This document shows positions 36,015-45,242 of a stretch of 62,911 bases of DNA, in pieces. A model generated the notes under the pieces. The model was not told the origin of the DNA. It searched no databases and saw only the letters and a list, made by a program, of their open reading frames with translations. The stretch is from positions 18,142 to 81,052 of the forward strand of contig UCJU01000010.1 of NCBI GenBank assembly GCA_900472925.1, written 5' to 3'. Within the stretch, counting starts at the first letter, position 1, and each line of letters begins with the position of its first letter. Made by a program: the position numbers and the translations under genes. Source of the stretch: Hyphomicrobiales bacterium. GTDB lineage: Bacteria > Pseudomonadota > Alphaproteobacteria > Rhizobiales > Rhizobiaceae.

Positions 36015-37136
36015 ATGACACAGGGCGACAAGAACCAGATCGAACAGGCATTGGAAAAGGTTGTCTATTCAGGCAGCGATAAAAGCATTGTTGCGTTGGG
36101 CATGGTGTCGGAAATATTCATTGCGGATGGCAAAGCCTATTTCTCCATTACGGTGCCAGCGGATAAGGCGGATGACATGGAGCCGTTGCGGCTTGCAGCT
36201 CAACAGGCAGCGTCGCGTGTACCCGGCATAAAATCGGCGATGGTCGCGCTGACTGCCGATCGAAAACCCGGCTCTGCCCCTTCGCCAAAAACAGCGCCTG
36301 TTCCCCCGAAGTCGGCGCCGCAGCCGCGCACCAGGGCGGGTGTGCCCGGTATCGGGGCAATTATCGCCGTGGCATCCGGCAAGGGCGGAGTGGGAAAATC
36401 AACGACCGCCGTCAATCTGGCACTTGGGCTTCAGTCGCTCGGCTTGCGCGTCGGTATTCTTGACGCCGATATTTACGGTCCCTCGCTTCCCCGCCTGTTG
36501 AAGATTTCGGGCCGCCCGCAGCAGGGCGAAGGCCGTGTCATCATGCCAATGGAGAATTATGGCCTCAAAGTCATGTCCATGGGTTTTCTGGTGGATGAGG
36601 AGGCCGCGATGATCTGGCGCGGGCCGATGGTGCAGTCAGCCCTGTTGCAGATGCTGCGAGAAGTGGCGTGGGGAGAGCTCGATGTGCTGGTGCTGGACAT
36701 GCCGCCCGGCACAGGTGATGCGCAACTGACCATTGCCCAGCAGGTGGCGCTGGCCGGTGCTGTCATCGTATCGACCCCGCAGGACATGGCGCTGATCGAC
36801 GCGCGCAAGGCGGTCACCATGTTCAACAAGGTCGAGGTGCCGATCTTGGGTGTCATCGAGAATATGAGCTACTTCATCGCGCCGGATACGGGTGCCCGTT
36901 ACGATATTTTCGGACATGGTGGCGCAAAGGCGGAAGCGGACCGCATCAATGTCCCGTTCCTGGGCGAGGTGCCGCTGACGATCTCGATCCGCGAATTGTC
37001 TGATGCCGGAACGCCTGTCGTCGTGGCAGAACCGGATGGTCCGCAGGCGCAGATTTACAGGGAGATCGCCCAGAAAGTCTGGAACCAGATGGGAGCCGGG
37101 CTGCGCAGGCCCGCACCCCGGATCGTCTTCGAGTGA
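36015..37136 (+). CDS. Mrp/ApbC-type iron-sulfur carrier ATPase, cysteine-free
   Basis: This 373-residue P-loop ATPase belongs to the Mrp/NBP35 family of iron-sulfur cluster carriers. It has an N-terminal MIP18/DUF59-type domain (about residues 5-85), a Pro/Lys-rich linker (about 85-108) and a deviant Walker A GKGGVGKST (122-130). DIYGPSLPRLL and DMPPGTGD follow. The family's CxxC, which holds the cluster, is replaced: ENMSYFIAPDTG lies where it is expected, and the whole protein has no cysteine. Start is ATG at 36015 or 36003. The role in cluster transfer is therefore uncertain. Confidence 0.88.
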   Translation: MTQGDKNQIEQALEKVVYSGSDKSIVALGMVSEIFIADGKAYFSITVPADKADDMEPLRLAAQQAASRVPGIKSAMVALTADRKPGSAPSPKTAPVPPKSAPQPRTRAGVPGIGAIIAVASGKGGVGKSTTAVNLALGLQSLGLRVGILDADIYGPSLPRLLKISGRPQQGEGRVIMPMENYGLKVMSMGFLVDEEAAMIWRGPMVQSALLQMLREVAWGELDVLVLDMPPGTGDAQLTIAQQVALAGAVIVSTPQDMALIDARKAVTMFNKVEVPILGVIENMSYFIAPDTGARYDIFGHGGAKAEADRINVPFLGEVPLTISIRELSDAGTPVVVAEPDGPQAQIYREIAQKVWNQMGAGLRRPAPRIVFE

Positions 37137-37534
37137 TCGACACATTGATGCACCCCTTGCATAGCACTTGGTCTTCCACACGGCTTGACAACACATCGCT
37201 CAGGTAGAAATTCTAAGTGAATTTCCTGTCTGGCGGGAAACTTGGCTGGTCGGCGCCTTCAGTAATTGTCTGTTAAAACACTGAAACACATTATTTTTTA
37301 TCAAAGAATTAGAATGTTGCTGCAATGGTTTCTTGCAAGCGGTGCTGCCTGTTTTCTGCACCGTATTATGTCTGCCAAATGGGTGCGCCGAAAAAAACTC
37401 CTTGATTCCTGCGGGTATATACAGCATAGGCCGCGCCGTTTGATCCGCCGTCCATCCGGACGTTTGCGGAAGCCACACATGATGTGTTAGAGCAGCCTAC
37501 CGGCAATCGTCGGTGTGCTGACCGGAGAAACTGA
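37137..37534. other. Intergenic interval before corA with several small palindromes
   Basis: No credible gene is seen in these 398 bases; a 74-codon frame at 37266-37490 has no family resemblance. Small inverted repeats include GAAATTC-N5-GAATTTC (near 37207), CGGTGC...GCACCG (near 37340), CGTCC-N4-GGACG (near 37453) and ACACATGATGTGT (near 37477). No known riboswitch was recognised. Confidence 0.5.
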
Positions 37535-38512
37535 TTGATCAAAGCCTATCGCTCGAATTGCGAGGCAATCAGCCTGTCGGCGGACCAACCGGTCACGCAG
37601 ATTTCGGATGATATTGTCTGGATCGATCTGATCAATCCCGACAGAGCCGAAGAAATTCTCGTTGAGAAGGCGCTTGGCGTCGAGCTGCCGACGCGTGAGG
37701 ATTTGAAGGACATCGAGCCTTCCAGTCGCCTTTACACGGAAGAGGGCAACGTTTTCATGACCGGCTCGCTGGTATGGAACGCAAATTCCAACGATCCACG
37801 CCTGACGGACGTCGCCTTCATTCTGGCAGGCAACCGTCTCGTGACCATTCGGTATGCTGAACCGAAGTCCTTCAACCTTTTCACTGCAGCCATCACCCGC
37901 GTGCCGCACGAGATGCGCAGCGGCGCTGCCCTTCTGTTGAAGCTTCTCGAAACCATTGTGGACCGCACGGCAGAAATTCTGGAAAATTCCGTCGTTGGCA
38001 TCGATACGGTGGCGGGAGGTATCTTTGGAGAGCAGGCGCGCAGCAAGCGCAAGGCCCCGCGTTATCTCGAAGACAAGATCGCTGAAATCTCTGCCTATCA
38101 CAGGCTGATATCGAAGGTTCGCGATAGCTTGGCATCGCTTGCCCGCCTGCAATCGTTTCTACAGGCAACACCCAATGTTCAGCAGGACAAGGAATCCAAG
38201 GAAACGGGCCGCTCGATTGGCCGGGACATCCAGTCCCTGTCGGAGCATGCGTCGTTTATCTCCGGAAATCTGACGTTCTTGCTGGATGCCTCGCTTGGCA
38301 TGATCAATGTCGAGCAGAACGCCATCATCAAGATTTTCTCCATCGCGTCGGTCGTTTTTTTGCCGCCAACGCTCGTGGCATCTGTTTACGGAATGAACTT
38401 TAATGTCATGCCGGAGTTGCAGTGGTCCTATGGATATCCTCTGGCAGTCTTCGTCATGCTTGTGTCGGCTATTATTCCGTTCATTTTTTTCCGCTGGAAG
38501 GGCTGGCTCTAA
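37535..38512 (+). CDS. corA: CorA-family magnesium/cobalt transporter
   Basis: CorA forms a pentameric divalent cation channel in the cytoplasmic membrane, mainly for magnesium. The 325-residue protein has a large cytoplasmic N-terminal domain and two C-terminal membrane helices (about residues 266-286 and 297-318). The selectivity motif GMN is at 286-288 (SVYGMNFNVMPEL), and the tail ends with basic residues (RWKGW). The start is TTG at 37535 with GGAG upstream. Kup follows 15 bases later on the same strand, so the two ion transporters may be cotranscribed. Confidence 0.93.
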   Translation: MIKAYRSNCEAISLSADQPVTQISDDIVWIDLINPDRAEEILVEKALGVELPTREDLKDIEPSSRLYTEEGNVFMTGSLVWNANSNDPRLTDVAFILAGNRLVTIRYAEPKSFNLFTAAITRVPHEMRSGAALLLKLLETIVDRTAEILENSVVGIDTVAGGIFGEQARSKRKAPRYLEDKIAEISAYHRLISKVRDSLASLARLQSFLQATPNVQQDKESKETGRSIGRDIQSLSEHASFISGNLTFLLDASLGMINVEQNAIIKIFSIASVVFLPPTLVASVYGMNFNVMPELQWSYGYPLAVFVMLVSAIIPFIFFRWKGWL

Positions 38513-38527
38513 CCGGTCAGAATCAAC

Positions 38528-40444
38528 ATGTCTCATACCTTGGATAAGGAAGACCTCGACAAGCCGGAAGCCGGTGATCACCGCCTCAAGGGATTGTTTG
38601 CGGCTATGCTGGGTTCTGTCGGCGTCGTCTATGGCGATATCGGTACGAGCCCGCTCTATGCCTTCCGCGAAGCCCTGAAGCCGATCTCGTATGACGGCGT
38701 TACAGAGGCGGAGGTGATCGGCCTTATCTCGCTGATGATCTGGTCGCTCACCATTATCGTGACCATCAAATACATCTGTTTTTTGCTTCGGGCGGATAAT
38801 GATGGCGAAGGCGGCACATTGTCGCTTCTGGCGCTGTTGATGAAGTCGGCTGGCAGCAAGCGTGGCGTTCTGATCATGCTTGGCCTGATCGGCGCTGCCC
38901 TCTTCATGGGCGATGCGATGATCACGCCGGCGCTGTCGGTACTGTCGGCGGTCGAGGGCCTTAAACTCGTGACGCCGCAGATGGATTCCTTTATCATTCC
39001 CATCTCCGTCGTCATTCTCGTTGGTCTGTTTGCCATTCAGTCCCATGGCACCGAATTTGTTGCCAAGTTCTTCGGACCCATTACCGCCGTCTGGTTCTTC
39101 GTCATGGGTCTGGTCGGTTTGCTGCACATTTCAGATGATTACGGCATCCTCTATTCCTTCAATCCCTGGCACGCCGTTGAGTTTCTGCTCGCAGAAGGTT
39201 TTTACGGCATCGTCGTTCTGGGTGCCGTGTTCCTGACGATCACCGGCGCCGAAGCGCTCTATGCGGATTTGGGGCACTTTGGCCGCAGACCTATCCAGTG
39301 GGCGTGGTTCGTGCTGGTCTTCCCCGCTCTTACCCTAAATTATCTCGGGCAGGGCGCGCTGGTTCTCAAAAACCCGGCGGCAATGTCCAATCCCTTTTAC
39401 CTGATGTTTCCGCAATGGGCGCTGCTTCCCGCCGTCATTCTGGCGACGGCCGCCACCATCATTGCCAGCCAGGCGGTCATCACGGGGGCCTTTTCCCTCG
39501 TGCGTCAGGCCATCCACCTCGGCTATCTGCCGCGTATGGAAATTCTCTTTACGTCTGAAACCAATACCGGGCAAATCTACCTGCCTTCGGTCAACACCGT
39601 CCTTTTGTTCGGCGTCGTTGCACTGGTGCTGACCTTCAAGAGTTCTGACGCGCTGGCGACCGCCTATGGCATCTCCGTTACCGGCGCCATGGTCGTTACC
39701 AGCCTGTTGTTCTTCCAGTTCGCCCGCAGCCATTGGAAGTGGTCGAAGTCTCTTGCGATGCTGGTGATTTTCCCGTTCATCTCGCTTGAACTGATCTTCC
39801 TTGGTGCCAACCTGCTGAAGATTCACGATGGCGGTTATGTGCCGGTGCTGCTTGCATTGGCTTTCGTCATCATCATGATGACATGGCAGCGTGGTTCGAA
39901 AATCCTGTTTGCGAAAACCCGCCGCACGGATGTTCCATTGAAGGCTTTCGTGGCTTCGGTCGAAAAGGAAAGCTCACATGCGCCCGTGCGCATTCCGGGT
40001 ACGGCGATCTTCCTTACAGGCGACCCGGAAACGGCGCCTGCGGCATTGTTGCACAATCTCAAGCACAATCACGTTCTGCACGACAAGAACGTCATCCTGA
40101 CGATCCGCACGGAAGATACGCCTCGCGTTCACCCGGACAAGCGCTATACGATTACCAAGATCAGCGAACGTTTCGTGGTCGTCGAGCTACACTTCGGCTT
40201 CATGGAAACCCAAAACGTCACCCAGGCATTGGGATATCTGCGCCGAACCGGTTACAAGTTCGATATCATGTCCACGTCTTTCTATCTGGGCAGACGCAAG
40301 CTGGTGCCTGACCCCAAATCCGGCATGCCCGGATGGCAGAACCGTCTGTTTATCGCACTTGCGGAAACCTCGGCAGACCCTTCGGATTACTTCCGCCTTC
40401 CGGCCAACCGCGTGGTGGAACTCGGTTCTCACGTCGTCATCTGA
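38528..40444 (+). CDS. kup: Low-affinity potassium transporter Kup
   Basis: Kup (TrkD) imports potassium by proton symport. The 638-residue protein has the family start [17 protein letters not shown] (about residues 32-48), about twelve membrane helices to residue 450, and a C-terminal cytoplasmic domain. [18 protein letters not shown] (about 127-144) is another hallmark. Rhizobial genomes often have more than one kup; only this copy is visible. It lies just downstream of corA and ends at a strong terminator. Confidence 0.95.
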   Translation: MSHTLDKEDLDKPEAGDHRLKGLFAAMLGSVGVVYGDIGTSPLYAFREALKPISYDGVTEAEVIGLISLMIWSLTIIVTIKYICFLLRADNDGEGGTLSLLALLMKSAGSKRGVLIMLGLIGAALFMGDAMITPALSVLSAVEGLKLVTPQMDSFIIPISVVILVGLFAIQSHGTEFVAKFFGPITAVWFFVMGLVGLLHISDDYGILYSFNPWHAVEFLLAEGFYGIVVLGAVFLTITGAEALYADLGHFGRRPIQWAWFVLVFPALTLNYLGQGALVLKNPAAMSNPFYLMFPQWALLPAVILATAATIIASQAVITGAFSLVRQAIHLGYLPRMEILFTSETNTGQIYLPSVNTVLLFGVVALVLTFKSSDALATAYGISVTGAMVVTSLLFFQFARSHWKWSKSLAMLVIFPFISLELIFLGANLLKIHDGGYVPVLLALAFVIIMMTWQRGSKILFAKTRRTDVPLKAFVASVEKESSHAPVRIPGTAIFLTGDPETAPAALLHNLKHNHVLHDKNVILTIRTEDTPRVHPDKRYTITKISERFVVVELHFGFMETQNVTQALGYLRRTGYKFDIMSTSFYLGRRKLVPDPKSGMPGWQNRLFIALAETSADPSDYFRLPANRVVELGSHVVI

Positions 40445-40475
40445 ACCCGCTAGTTTTCCAATGACACCGCTACCG

Positions 40476-40508
40476 GCGCCATTCTCGAGAGAGGGTGGCG
40501 CTTTTTTC
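40476..40508 (+). terminator. Terminator of kup
   Basis: GCGCCA and TGGCGC form the stem ends around a CTCGAGAG-containing loop, followed by six T residues. It starts 31 bases past the kup stop. Confidence 0.85.
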
Positions 40509-40517
40509 GTGTCGTCA

Positions 40518-40571
40518 CACGTTAACGTGAGCGCTGGTATTGGCTGCCCATTAACCAAGCATCAAGGTTAA
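40518..40571. promoter_or_regulatory. Palindromes upstream of the cell wall hydrolase gene
   Basis: A perfect 12-base palindrome CACGTTAACGTG (40518-40529) is followed by TTAACC-N9-GGTTAA (40551-40571). The TTAAC elements recall CtrA half sites, but the spacing is not the full TTAA-N7-TTAA pattern. Regulator unknown. Confidence 0.4.
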
Positions 40572-40624
40572 TGAGAGATTATTCGGCTGTGTAACAGTGT
40601 GTTGCGTTGTCCGGAGTACGGGTT

Positions 40625-41794
40625 TTGCGTTCAAAGAAAGTATCGCGTCGCGGGTTCTTCTTCTCATTCGAGAAATGGACATCGCCTGTCGTCTTCGGCC
40701 TTGCTGCCTGGCTTGCCTTTCCCTCCTTTGCTGCGCGCGCCGATCTGGCGTCCCTTCTGGCAGGGCTGGATGCGGGGGGCGAGCAGTGGCGTATGGTGTT
40801 GACCAACTCTCCCGCGGGTTCGGTTCATAACGCGTCACTGGCCTTCAACGGCGCAGATGTCGCGCCGGCGCTTAGCGGGGCAGGGATGATCACACCCGAT
40901 GGCCGCAAGGTCGCCTTCGTCACCGGCAAGAATGGCAAGGAAACATCGCCCGATAGCGAGCGTGTCAACCGTGCCGCCAAGAAGGGTCGCGTCGTCTCGA
41001 CGGAAGTCATGCAGCCGCCAAAGGCGTTTACGGCAGGATCGGTTCTGCAACGCACCAGCATGCTGGATGTCGAGCCGGTGAAACGGAAAGATCGCACGGC
41101 CTTCGTCAAGGCGAAGAAGAGCAATGACATCGAACTGGCGTCCTTCTATTTCCGCCGCGATGAGACCAAAACGGAAAAAAGCGTCTCGCCCATGGTGGCA
41201 GCGCTGATTACCAATCGCTCTGCCGATATACTGGCGACGGCTTACGCTCCGCCTGAACCGGATTTCGCCCGCGAATCGCCTTTCGACGCTATCCTCAAAA
41301 AGCCTGATGCAGGACGTTTCGTCCCGCAGATTGCTGCCGACGATCACGCATGGGCGGCAACGCCGTTACCAGCCGAGGTTTTTTCAGCGGCAGAGCAGCA
41401 ATGCCTCGCATCCGGCATCTACTTCGAAGCACGGGGCGAATCGGTCAAGGGTCAGGCAGCCGTCGCGCAGGTCATTCTCAACCGTGTCCGCAACCCGTCC
41501 TATCCCAAAACCATCTGCGGCGTAGTCTATCAGAACAAGGATTGGCGCAATCGCTGCCAGTTTTCCTTCGCCTGCGATAATATCAAGGACCGGATCAACT
41601 CCGAGCGTCACTGGAAAATGGCGCGAGAAGTTGCCATGGCGACGTCGGCGGGTAAGATTTGGTTGAGCGAAGTCGGCTCTGCGACACACTATCATGCCGT
41701 TTACGTGCATCCGGCCTGGGGCAGATCAATGAAAAAGGTCGGTAGAATCGGTTTGCACGTCTTCTACCGGACCTATGGCGGTGGATGGAGCTGA
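40625..41794 (+). CDS. SleB-type cell wall hydrolase
   Basis: This is a 389-residue secreted peptidoglycan hydrolase. A hydrophobic signal or anchor segment lies at about residues 18-36 (ending FAARA), followed by a poorly conserved middle. The C-terminal Hydrolase_2/SleB domain spans about 255-389. The likely catalytic Glu268 is in IYFEARGES, and CDNI and TYGGGWS are further domain marks. SleB-like enzymes are lytic transglycosylases or amidases in other bacteria. The start is taken as TTG at 40625 with GGAG nine bases upstream; a TTG at 40607 is less likely. It lies between kup and the atp operon. Confidence 0.85.
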   Translation: MRSKKVSRRGFFFSFEKWTSPVVFGLAAWLAFPSFAARADLASLLAGLDAGGEQWRMVLTNSPAGSVHNASLAFNGADVAPALSGAGMITPDGRKVAFVTGKNGKETSPDSERVNRAAKKGRVVSTEVMQPPKAFTAGSVLQRTSMLDVEPVKRKDRTAFVKAKKSNDIELASFYFRRDETKTEKSVSPMVAALITNRSADILATAYAPPEPDFARESPFDAILKKPDAGRFVPQIAADDHAWAATPLPAEVFSAAEQQCLASGIYFEARGESVKGQAAVAQVILNRVRNPSYPKTICGVVYQNKDWRNRCQFSFACDNIKDRINSERHWKMAREVAMATSAGKIWLSEVGSATHYHAVYVHPAWGRSMKKVGRIGLHVFYRTYGGGWS

Positions 41795-41930
41795 TATCTC
41801 GGGCTTTTTGCCGGGATAAGAGTATCAAAATTGTCGATTCGACAGCCGATCGACGTCACGAAATTGCGAAAATAAGCCAAGTATTTGTTTTTAAATAACA
41901 ATTTTGTATATTGTGAACGGCCTTCTGTGC

Positions 41931-41959
41931 CTTGACTAGAGAAGTCCCTAAAACTATGT
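41931..41959 (+). promoter_or_regulatory. Candidate promoter of the atp operon
   Basis: CTTGAC (41931-41936), a 17-base spacer and CTATGT (41954-41959) match the alphaproteobacterial vegetative consensus. It lies about 105 bases upstream of atpI, after an AT-rich stretch. Confidence 0.65.
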
Positions 41960-42064
41960 TGCGCCCGACTTCAGAGCGGGCTGGAACATGCTCAAAGCCC
42001 TGCCGTTTACAACTCCAAAGAGTTCTGGCACCACCAGAATGGAGAAAAAAGGCAGGATTTGGAA

Positions 42065-42430
42065 ATGACCGGCAACCGTAACGATAGTCTGGAAGAGCGC
42101 CGCAAGCACCTGGCCGATGAGTTGGCAAAGGTGCGGTCGGATGACGAGGCAGAGAAACGAAGTGAGCAGAACGCGCAGGAGAGCCGTAAGGGCTTTGCAC
42201 TTGCGATCAAGCTGTCTTCCGAATTCATCTCTGCCATCATCGTTGGCGCCATGCTGGGCTATCTTCTGGACTATTTTGTGGGCACGTCACCGTGGGGGAT
42301 GATCGTTCTTCTTCTTCTCGGATTTTGTGCTGGCGTATTGAACGTTCTGCGTTCTGCCGGAGTGGTGGCGAAGCCTCCTCTTCTCGAAGGTGGGCTGGGA
42401 CAAGACAAGAGTGGAAAGCAGGGCGATTGA
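42065..42430 (+). CDS. atpI: F0F1 ATP synthase assembly protein AtpI
   Basis: AtpI assists assembly of the c ring of ATP synthase. The 121-residue protein has a charged N-terminal half (about residues 1-50, ERRKHLADELAKVR) and two membrane helices (about 58-78 and 82-103), with GYLLDYFVGTSPWG between them. The ATG at 42065 has AGGAT upstream. It is the first gene of the atpI-B-E-F'-F operon, 67 bases before atpB. The length is normal. Confidence 0.9.
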   Translation: MTGNRNDSLEERRKHLADELAKVRSDDEAEKRSEQNAQESRKGFALAIKLSSEFISAIIVGAMLGYLLDYFVGTSPWGMIVLLLLGFCAGVLNVLRSAGVVAKPPLLEGGLGQDKSGKQGD

Positions 42431-42497
42431 TCTCGCGGCTTTTCAGATGAGACGTTAAAGTGTCGCCATTCGCGGCAAAAGGTAAAGAGGGCATACG

Positions 42498-43247
42498 TTG
42501 GCAAACGATCCGACCCATCAGTTCTTGGTTCAGCCGATCATTCCGATTGAGATCGGCGGCGTCGATTTCTCGTTCACCAACGCGTCTCTGTTCATGGTCG
42601 CGACGGTCGCAGCAGCGTCCGGCTTTCTGTATTTCGCAACGTCGAACCGCGGTTTGATTCCAACCCGCATGCAGTCCGTTGCCGAAATGTCCTATGAATT
42701 CATTGCTTCGATGCTGCGCGAAGGCGCTGGCAAAAAGGGCATGGTGTTCTTTCCGTTCGTGTTCTCACTGTTCATGTTCGTATTGACGGCCAACCTTCTC
42801 GGCATGTTCCCGTATTTCTTCACCGTCACCAGCCAGATCATCGTGACCTTCGCGCTGTCCTGCCTGGTTATCGGAACCGTGGTCGTCTACGGATTTTACA
42901 AGCATGGTCTGAAATTCCTTGGGATTTTCGCACCGACTGGCGTGCCTGCGGTTCTTCTTCCGCTCGTATCGTCCATTGAAATCATTTCCTTCCTGTCGCG
43001 TCCGATCAGCCTCTCAGTTCGTCTTTTCGCGAACATGCTGGCTGGTCACATCACGCTGAAGGTCTTTTCGGGCTTCGTCGCCTCCATGGGTGCCCTAGGT
43101 GCTCTGGGTGTTGGTGGCGCAATCCTGCCACTCATCATGACGGTCGCAATGACCGGTCTGGAATTTCTCGTCGCCTTCCTGCAGGCATACGTCTTCGCGG
43201 TACTGACTTGCATGTACCTGAACGACGCCGTGCATGGCGGTCACTGA
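42498..43247 (+). CDS. atpB: ATP synthase F0 subunit a
   Basis: Subunit a is the stator channel of the F0 motor. The 249-residue membrane protein has about five to six helices. The essential arginine lies in [14 protein letters not shown] (about residue 175). The start is TTG at 42498 with AGAGG upstream. It sits second in the operon, 69 bases ahead of atpE. No unusual residues were seen. Confidence 0.96.
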   Translation: MANDPTHQFLVQPIIPIEIGGVDFSFTNASLFMVATVAAASGFLYFATSNRGLIPTRMQSVAEMSYEFIASMLREGAGKKGMVFFPFVFSLFMFVLTANLLGMFPYFFTVTSQIIVTFALSCLVIGTVVVYGFYKHGLKFLGIFAPTGVPAVLLPLVSSIEIISFLSRPISLSVRLFANMLAGHITLKVFSGFVASMGALGALGVGGAILPLIMTVAMTGLEFLVAFLQAYVFAVLTCMYLNDAVHGGH

Positions 43248-43316
43248 GAAGTAAAGTCGCTGACCCCGAAACCGGGTGTCAAACATAGCCGCAACAACCA
43301 TTCTAAGGAGCTTAAC

Positions 43317-43544
43317 ATGGAAGCGGAAGCAGCAAAGTACATCGGCGCAGGTCTCGCATGCCTCGGCATGGCTGGTACGTCCCTCGCTCTCGGCCGTATC
43401 TTCGGCGATTTCTTGTCGGGCGCACTGCGCAACCCGTCTGCCGCTGACAGCCAGTTCGGCCGTCTGGTATTCGGCTTCGCCGTTACGGAAGCTCTGGGCA
43501 TCTTCTCGTTGCTCGTAGCTCTCCTTCTCCTGTTCGCTGTCTAA
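43317..43544 (+). CDS. atpE: ATP synthase F0 subunit c
   Basis: Subunit c builds the proton-driven rotor ring. The 75-residue hairpin protein has two membrane helices joined by the polar loop RNPSA (about residues 38-42). The proton-binding carboxylate is Glu58 in FAVTEALG, so the ion is most likely proton. AAGGAG precedes the ATG. Many copies are needed per complex, and a strong hairpin follows the gene at 43561-43592, ahead of the b' gene. Confidence 0.97.
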   Translation: MEAEAAKYIGAGLACLGMAGTSLALGRIFGDFLSGALRNPSAADSQFGRLVFGFAVTEALGIFSLLVALLLLFAV

Positions 43545-43560
43545 TATCGGCATCAGGTAT

Positions 43561-43592
43561 GGATCACGGCTCGCAGCAGCGTGCCGTGATCC
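43561..43592 (+). other. Intercistronic hairpin between atpE and the b' gene
   Basis: GGATCACGGC and GCCGTGATCC pair perfectly over ten bases around a 12-base loop. It starts 17 bases after the atpE stop and is not followed by a T run, so it is more likely an mRNA stabiliser or processing site than a full terminator. Confidence 0.75.
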
Positions 43593-43622
43593 TTCGCATT
43601 TGCACTACCCCTGGAGGTGAGC

Positions 43623-44261
43623 ATGTTCGTGACCGAGGCTTTGGCCCAGTCAGCACCGGCGACAAGTGAAACGAATACCGGAACTCCGGCTGTCGGTCAG
43701 ACCGCTCCGGAAGCAACGCATACGGAAACGGGAGTGGCACATGATGCCGGTCACGCATCCGCCGTGTTCCCACCATTCGATCAGTCTACTTATGCATCCC
43801 AGCTTCTATGGCTGGCCATCACATTCGGCCTTTTCTACGTGCTCATGAAAAAGGTCATCGTGCCACGCGTCGGCGGTATTCTCGAAGACCGTCACGGCCG
43901 TATCGCACAGGATCTCGATGAAGCGTCGCGGCTCAAGGCCGAAGCAGATGCTGCCATCGAAACATATGAAAAAGAACTTGCCGCTGCCCGCGCCAAGGCT
44001 GGCTCCATCGCCGCCGCCGCGCGCGATGCCGCGAAGGTCAAGGCTGATGCCGACCGTGCCGCAATCGAAGGTGAGTTGGCCCAGAAACTGACCGCTGCCG
44101 AAGCGCGGATCGAGACCATCAAGCAGCAGGCATTTGCCGATGTCGGCGCTATCGCTGAAGAAACCGCAACTGCGATTGTCGATCAGTTGATCGGCACGAA
44201 GATTGCAGACGCAGATGCCAAGGCAGCCGTCGCCGCTGCATCTGCAGTGAAGGAGGCTTGA
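43623..44261 (+). CDS. atpF2: ATP synthase F0 subunit b'
   Basis: This is a 212-residue b'-type stator subunit. It has an N-terminal extension of about 50 residues rich in Ala, Thr and Gly. One membrane helix (about residues 57-80, [19 protein letters not shown]) and a long Lys/Glu/Ala helical rod to the C-terminus follow. Together with subunit b it forms the heterodimeric peripheral stalk seen in photosynthetic and alphaproteobacterial enzymes. GGAGG precedes the ATG at 43623; a GTG at 43617 overlaps the Shine-Dalgarno sequence and is less likely. Confidence 0.92.
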   Translation: MFVTEALAQSAPATSETNTGTPAVGQTAPEATHTETGVAHDAGHASAVFPPFDQSTYASQLLWLAITFGLFYVLMKKVIVPRVGGILEDRHGRIAQDLDEASRLKAEADAAIETYEKELAAARAKAGSIAAAARDAAKVKADADRAAIEGELAQKLTAAEARIETIKQQAFADVGAIAEETATAIVDQLIGTKIADADAKAAVAAASAVKEA

Positions 44262-44262
44262 T

Positions 44263-44748
44263 ATGGCGTTTGATGCAACATTTTTCGCGCTTGTCGGCCT
44301 CGTTCTCTTCTTCGTTCTGATTGCCTACCTCAAGGTTCCCGGCATGTTGGCAGGCTCGCTCGACGAGCGTGCGGGCAACATCAAGGAAGAGCTGGCGGAA
44401 GCCAAGCGCCTGCGTGAAGAAGCCCAACACCTTCTGGCAGAATATCAGCGCAAGCGCAAAGAAGCCGAAGCAGACGCAGCTAACATCATTGCTGCTGCAG
44501 AACGTGAAGCTGCGGCTCTGACTGCGGAAGCCAAGGTCAAGACCGAAGAGTTCGTTACTCGCCGCAACGCCTTGTCGGAACAGAAGATCAAGCAGGCCGA
44601 GACCGACGCCATCAGCGCCGTTCGCTCTGCTGCCGTTGACCTCGCCATTGCTGCATCTGAAAAGCTGATCGCTGAGAAGGCGACAGCGGCTACGAAGGCA
44701 AGTCTGTTCAACACTGCCGTTGGCGAAGTCAAAACGCGCTTGAACTGA
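44263..44748 (+). CDS. atpF: ATP synthase F0 subunit b
   Basis: This is a 161-residue b subunit with an N-terminal membrane helix (about residues 5-25, FFALVGLVLFFVLIAYLKV) and a charged alpha-helical rod rich in Ala, Glu and Lys (about 40-150). It is the partner of b' in the peripheral stalk. GGAGG in the end of the b' gene precedes the ATG, one base after the b' stop. It is the last gene of the F0 operon; the F1 genes atpHAGDC are not in the window, as is usual in alphaproteobacteria. Confidence 0.94.
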   Translation: MAFDATFFALVGLVLFFVLIAYLKVPGMLAGSLDERAGNIKEELAEAKRLREEAQHLLAEYQRKRKEAEADAANIIAAAEREAAALTAEAKVKTEEFVTRRNALSEQKIKQAETDAISAVRSAAVDLAIAASEKLIAEKATAATKASLFNTAVGEVKTRLN

Positions 44749-45242
44749 TTTTATAATTTCAGGCGCTCTCAAGCGTCTGATACTGATGGTTTTTGAAGGC
44801 CCCTGCCGAGTAATCGGCGGGGGTTTTTGTTTTGTCCGGTTATCGGCGAGAGGTGCTTATCTGCCCGCCTCAGGTGTCAAACCGCAATGCGTGTTGCGGG
44901 TTTCAGAATTTTTGGTGTTGGCCCAACATGCCGGTCCTTACAGGACGAGAAGGGCAGGCGGTATTGAATAAGACGATCGTATCTCCCGCGCTGTATTTTT
45001 TGAGATCGTAGAATGCGTGCTGTTTTATTGTCGTTATCAGAGGCGATACTTGTGAGATAAAATTTAATAAAATTTCAACTATGCTAATGTAGTGTATCAT
45101 TCGCGGTATATTGAAAAATGAAGACGTGATTGGATTGGTGCGGGCACGGTCGAAGTGTATCTGCTTGGTTTCTCCGATTTGCACTGGCTTCATCCACCGA
45201 AAATTTGAAGCCATCTAATTGTTTCGCGTCGGGAGACTATTC
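44749..45242. other. AT-rich intergenic interval before the chemoreceptor gene
   Basis: No credible gene is seen in these 494 bases. They contain the atp terminator (44800-44829) and, from about 45050, an AT-rich stretch with AAATTT-AATA-AAATTT. A GCGATAC...GTATC pairing surrounds that stretch. A promoter for the chemoreceptor is expected here but none was convincing. Confidence 0.5.
44800..44829 (+). terminator. Terminator of the F0 operon
   Basis: CCCCTGCCGA and TCGGCGGGGG pair over ten bases (one G-U) around GTAA, followed by a run of T. It starts 52 bases after the atpF stop. Confidence 0.9.

Noticed and set aside
37266..37490. 74-codon open frame before corA
   Set aside because: It shows no ribosome-binding site and an unusual composition; read as chance in an AT-rich gap.
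37137..37534. Magnesium riboswitch ahead of corA
   Set aside because: Only small unrelated palindromes were found; nothing matches the M-box layout.
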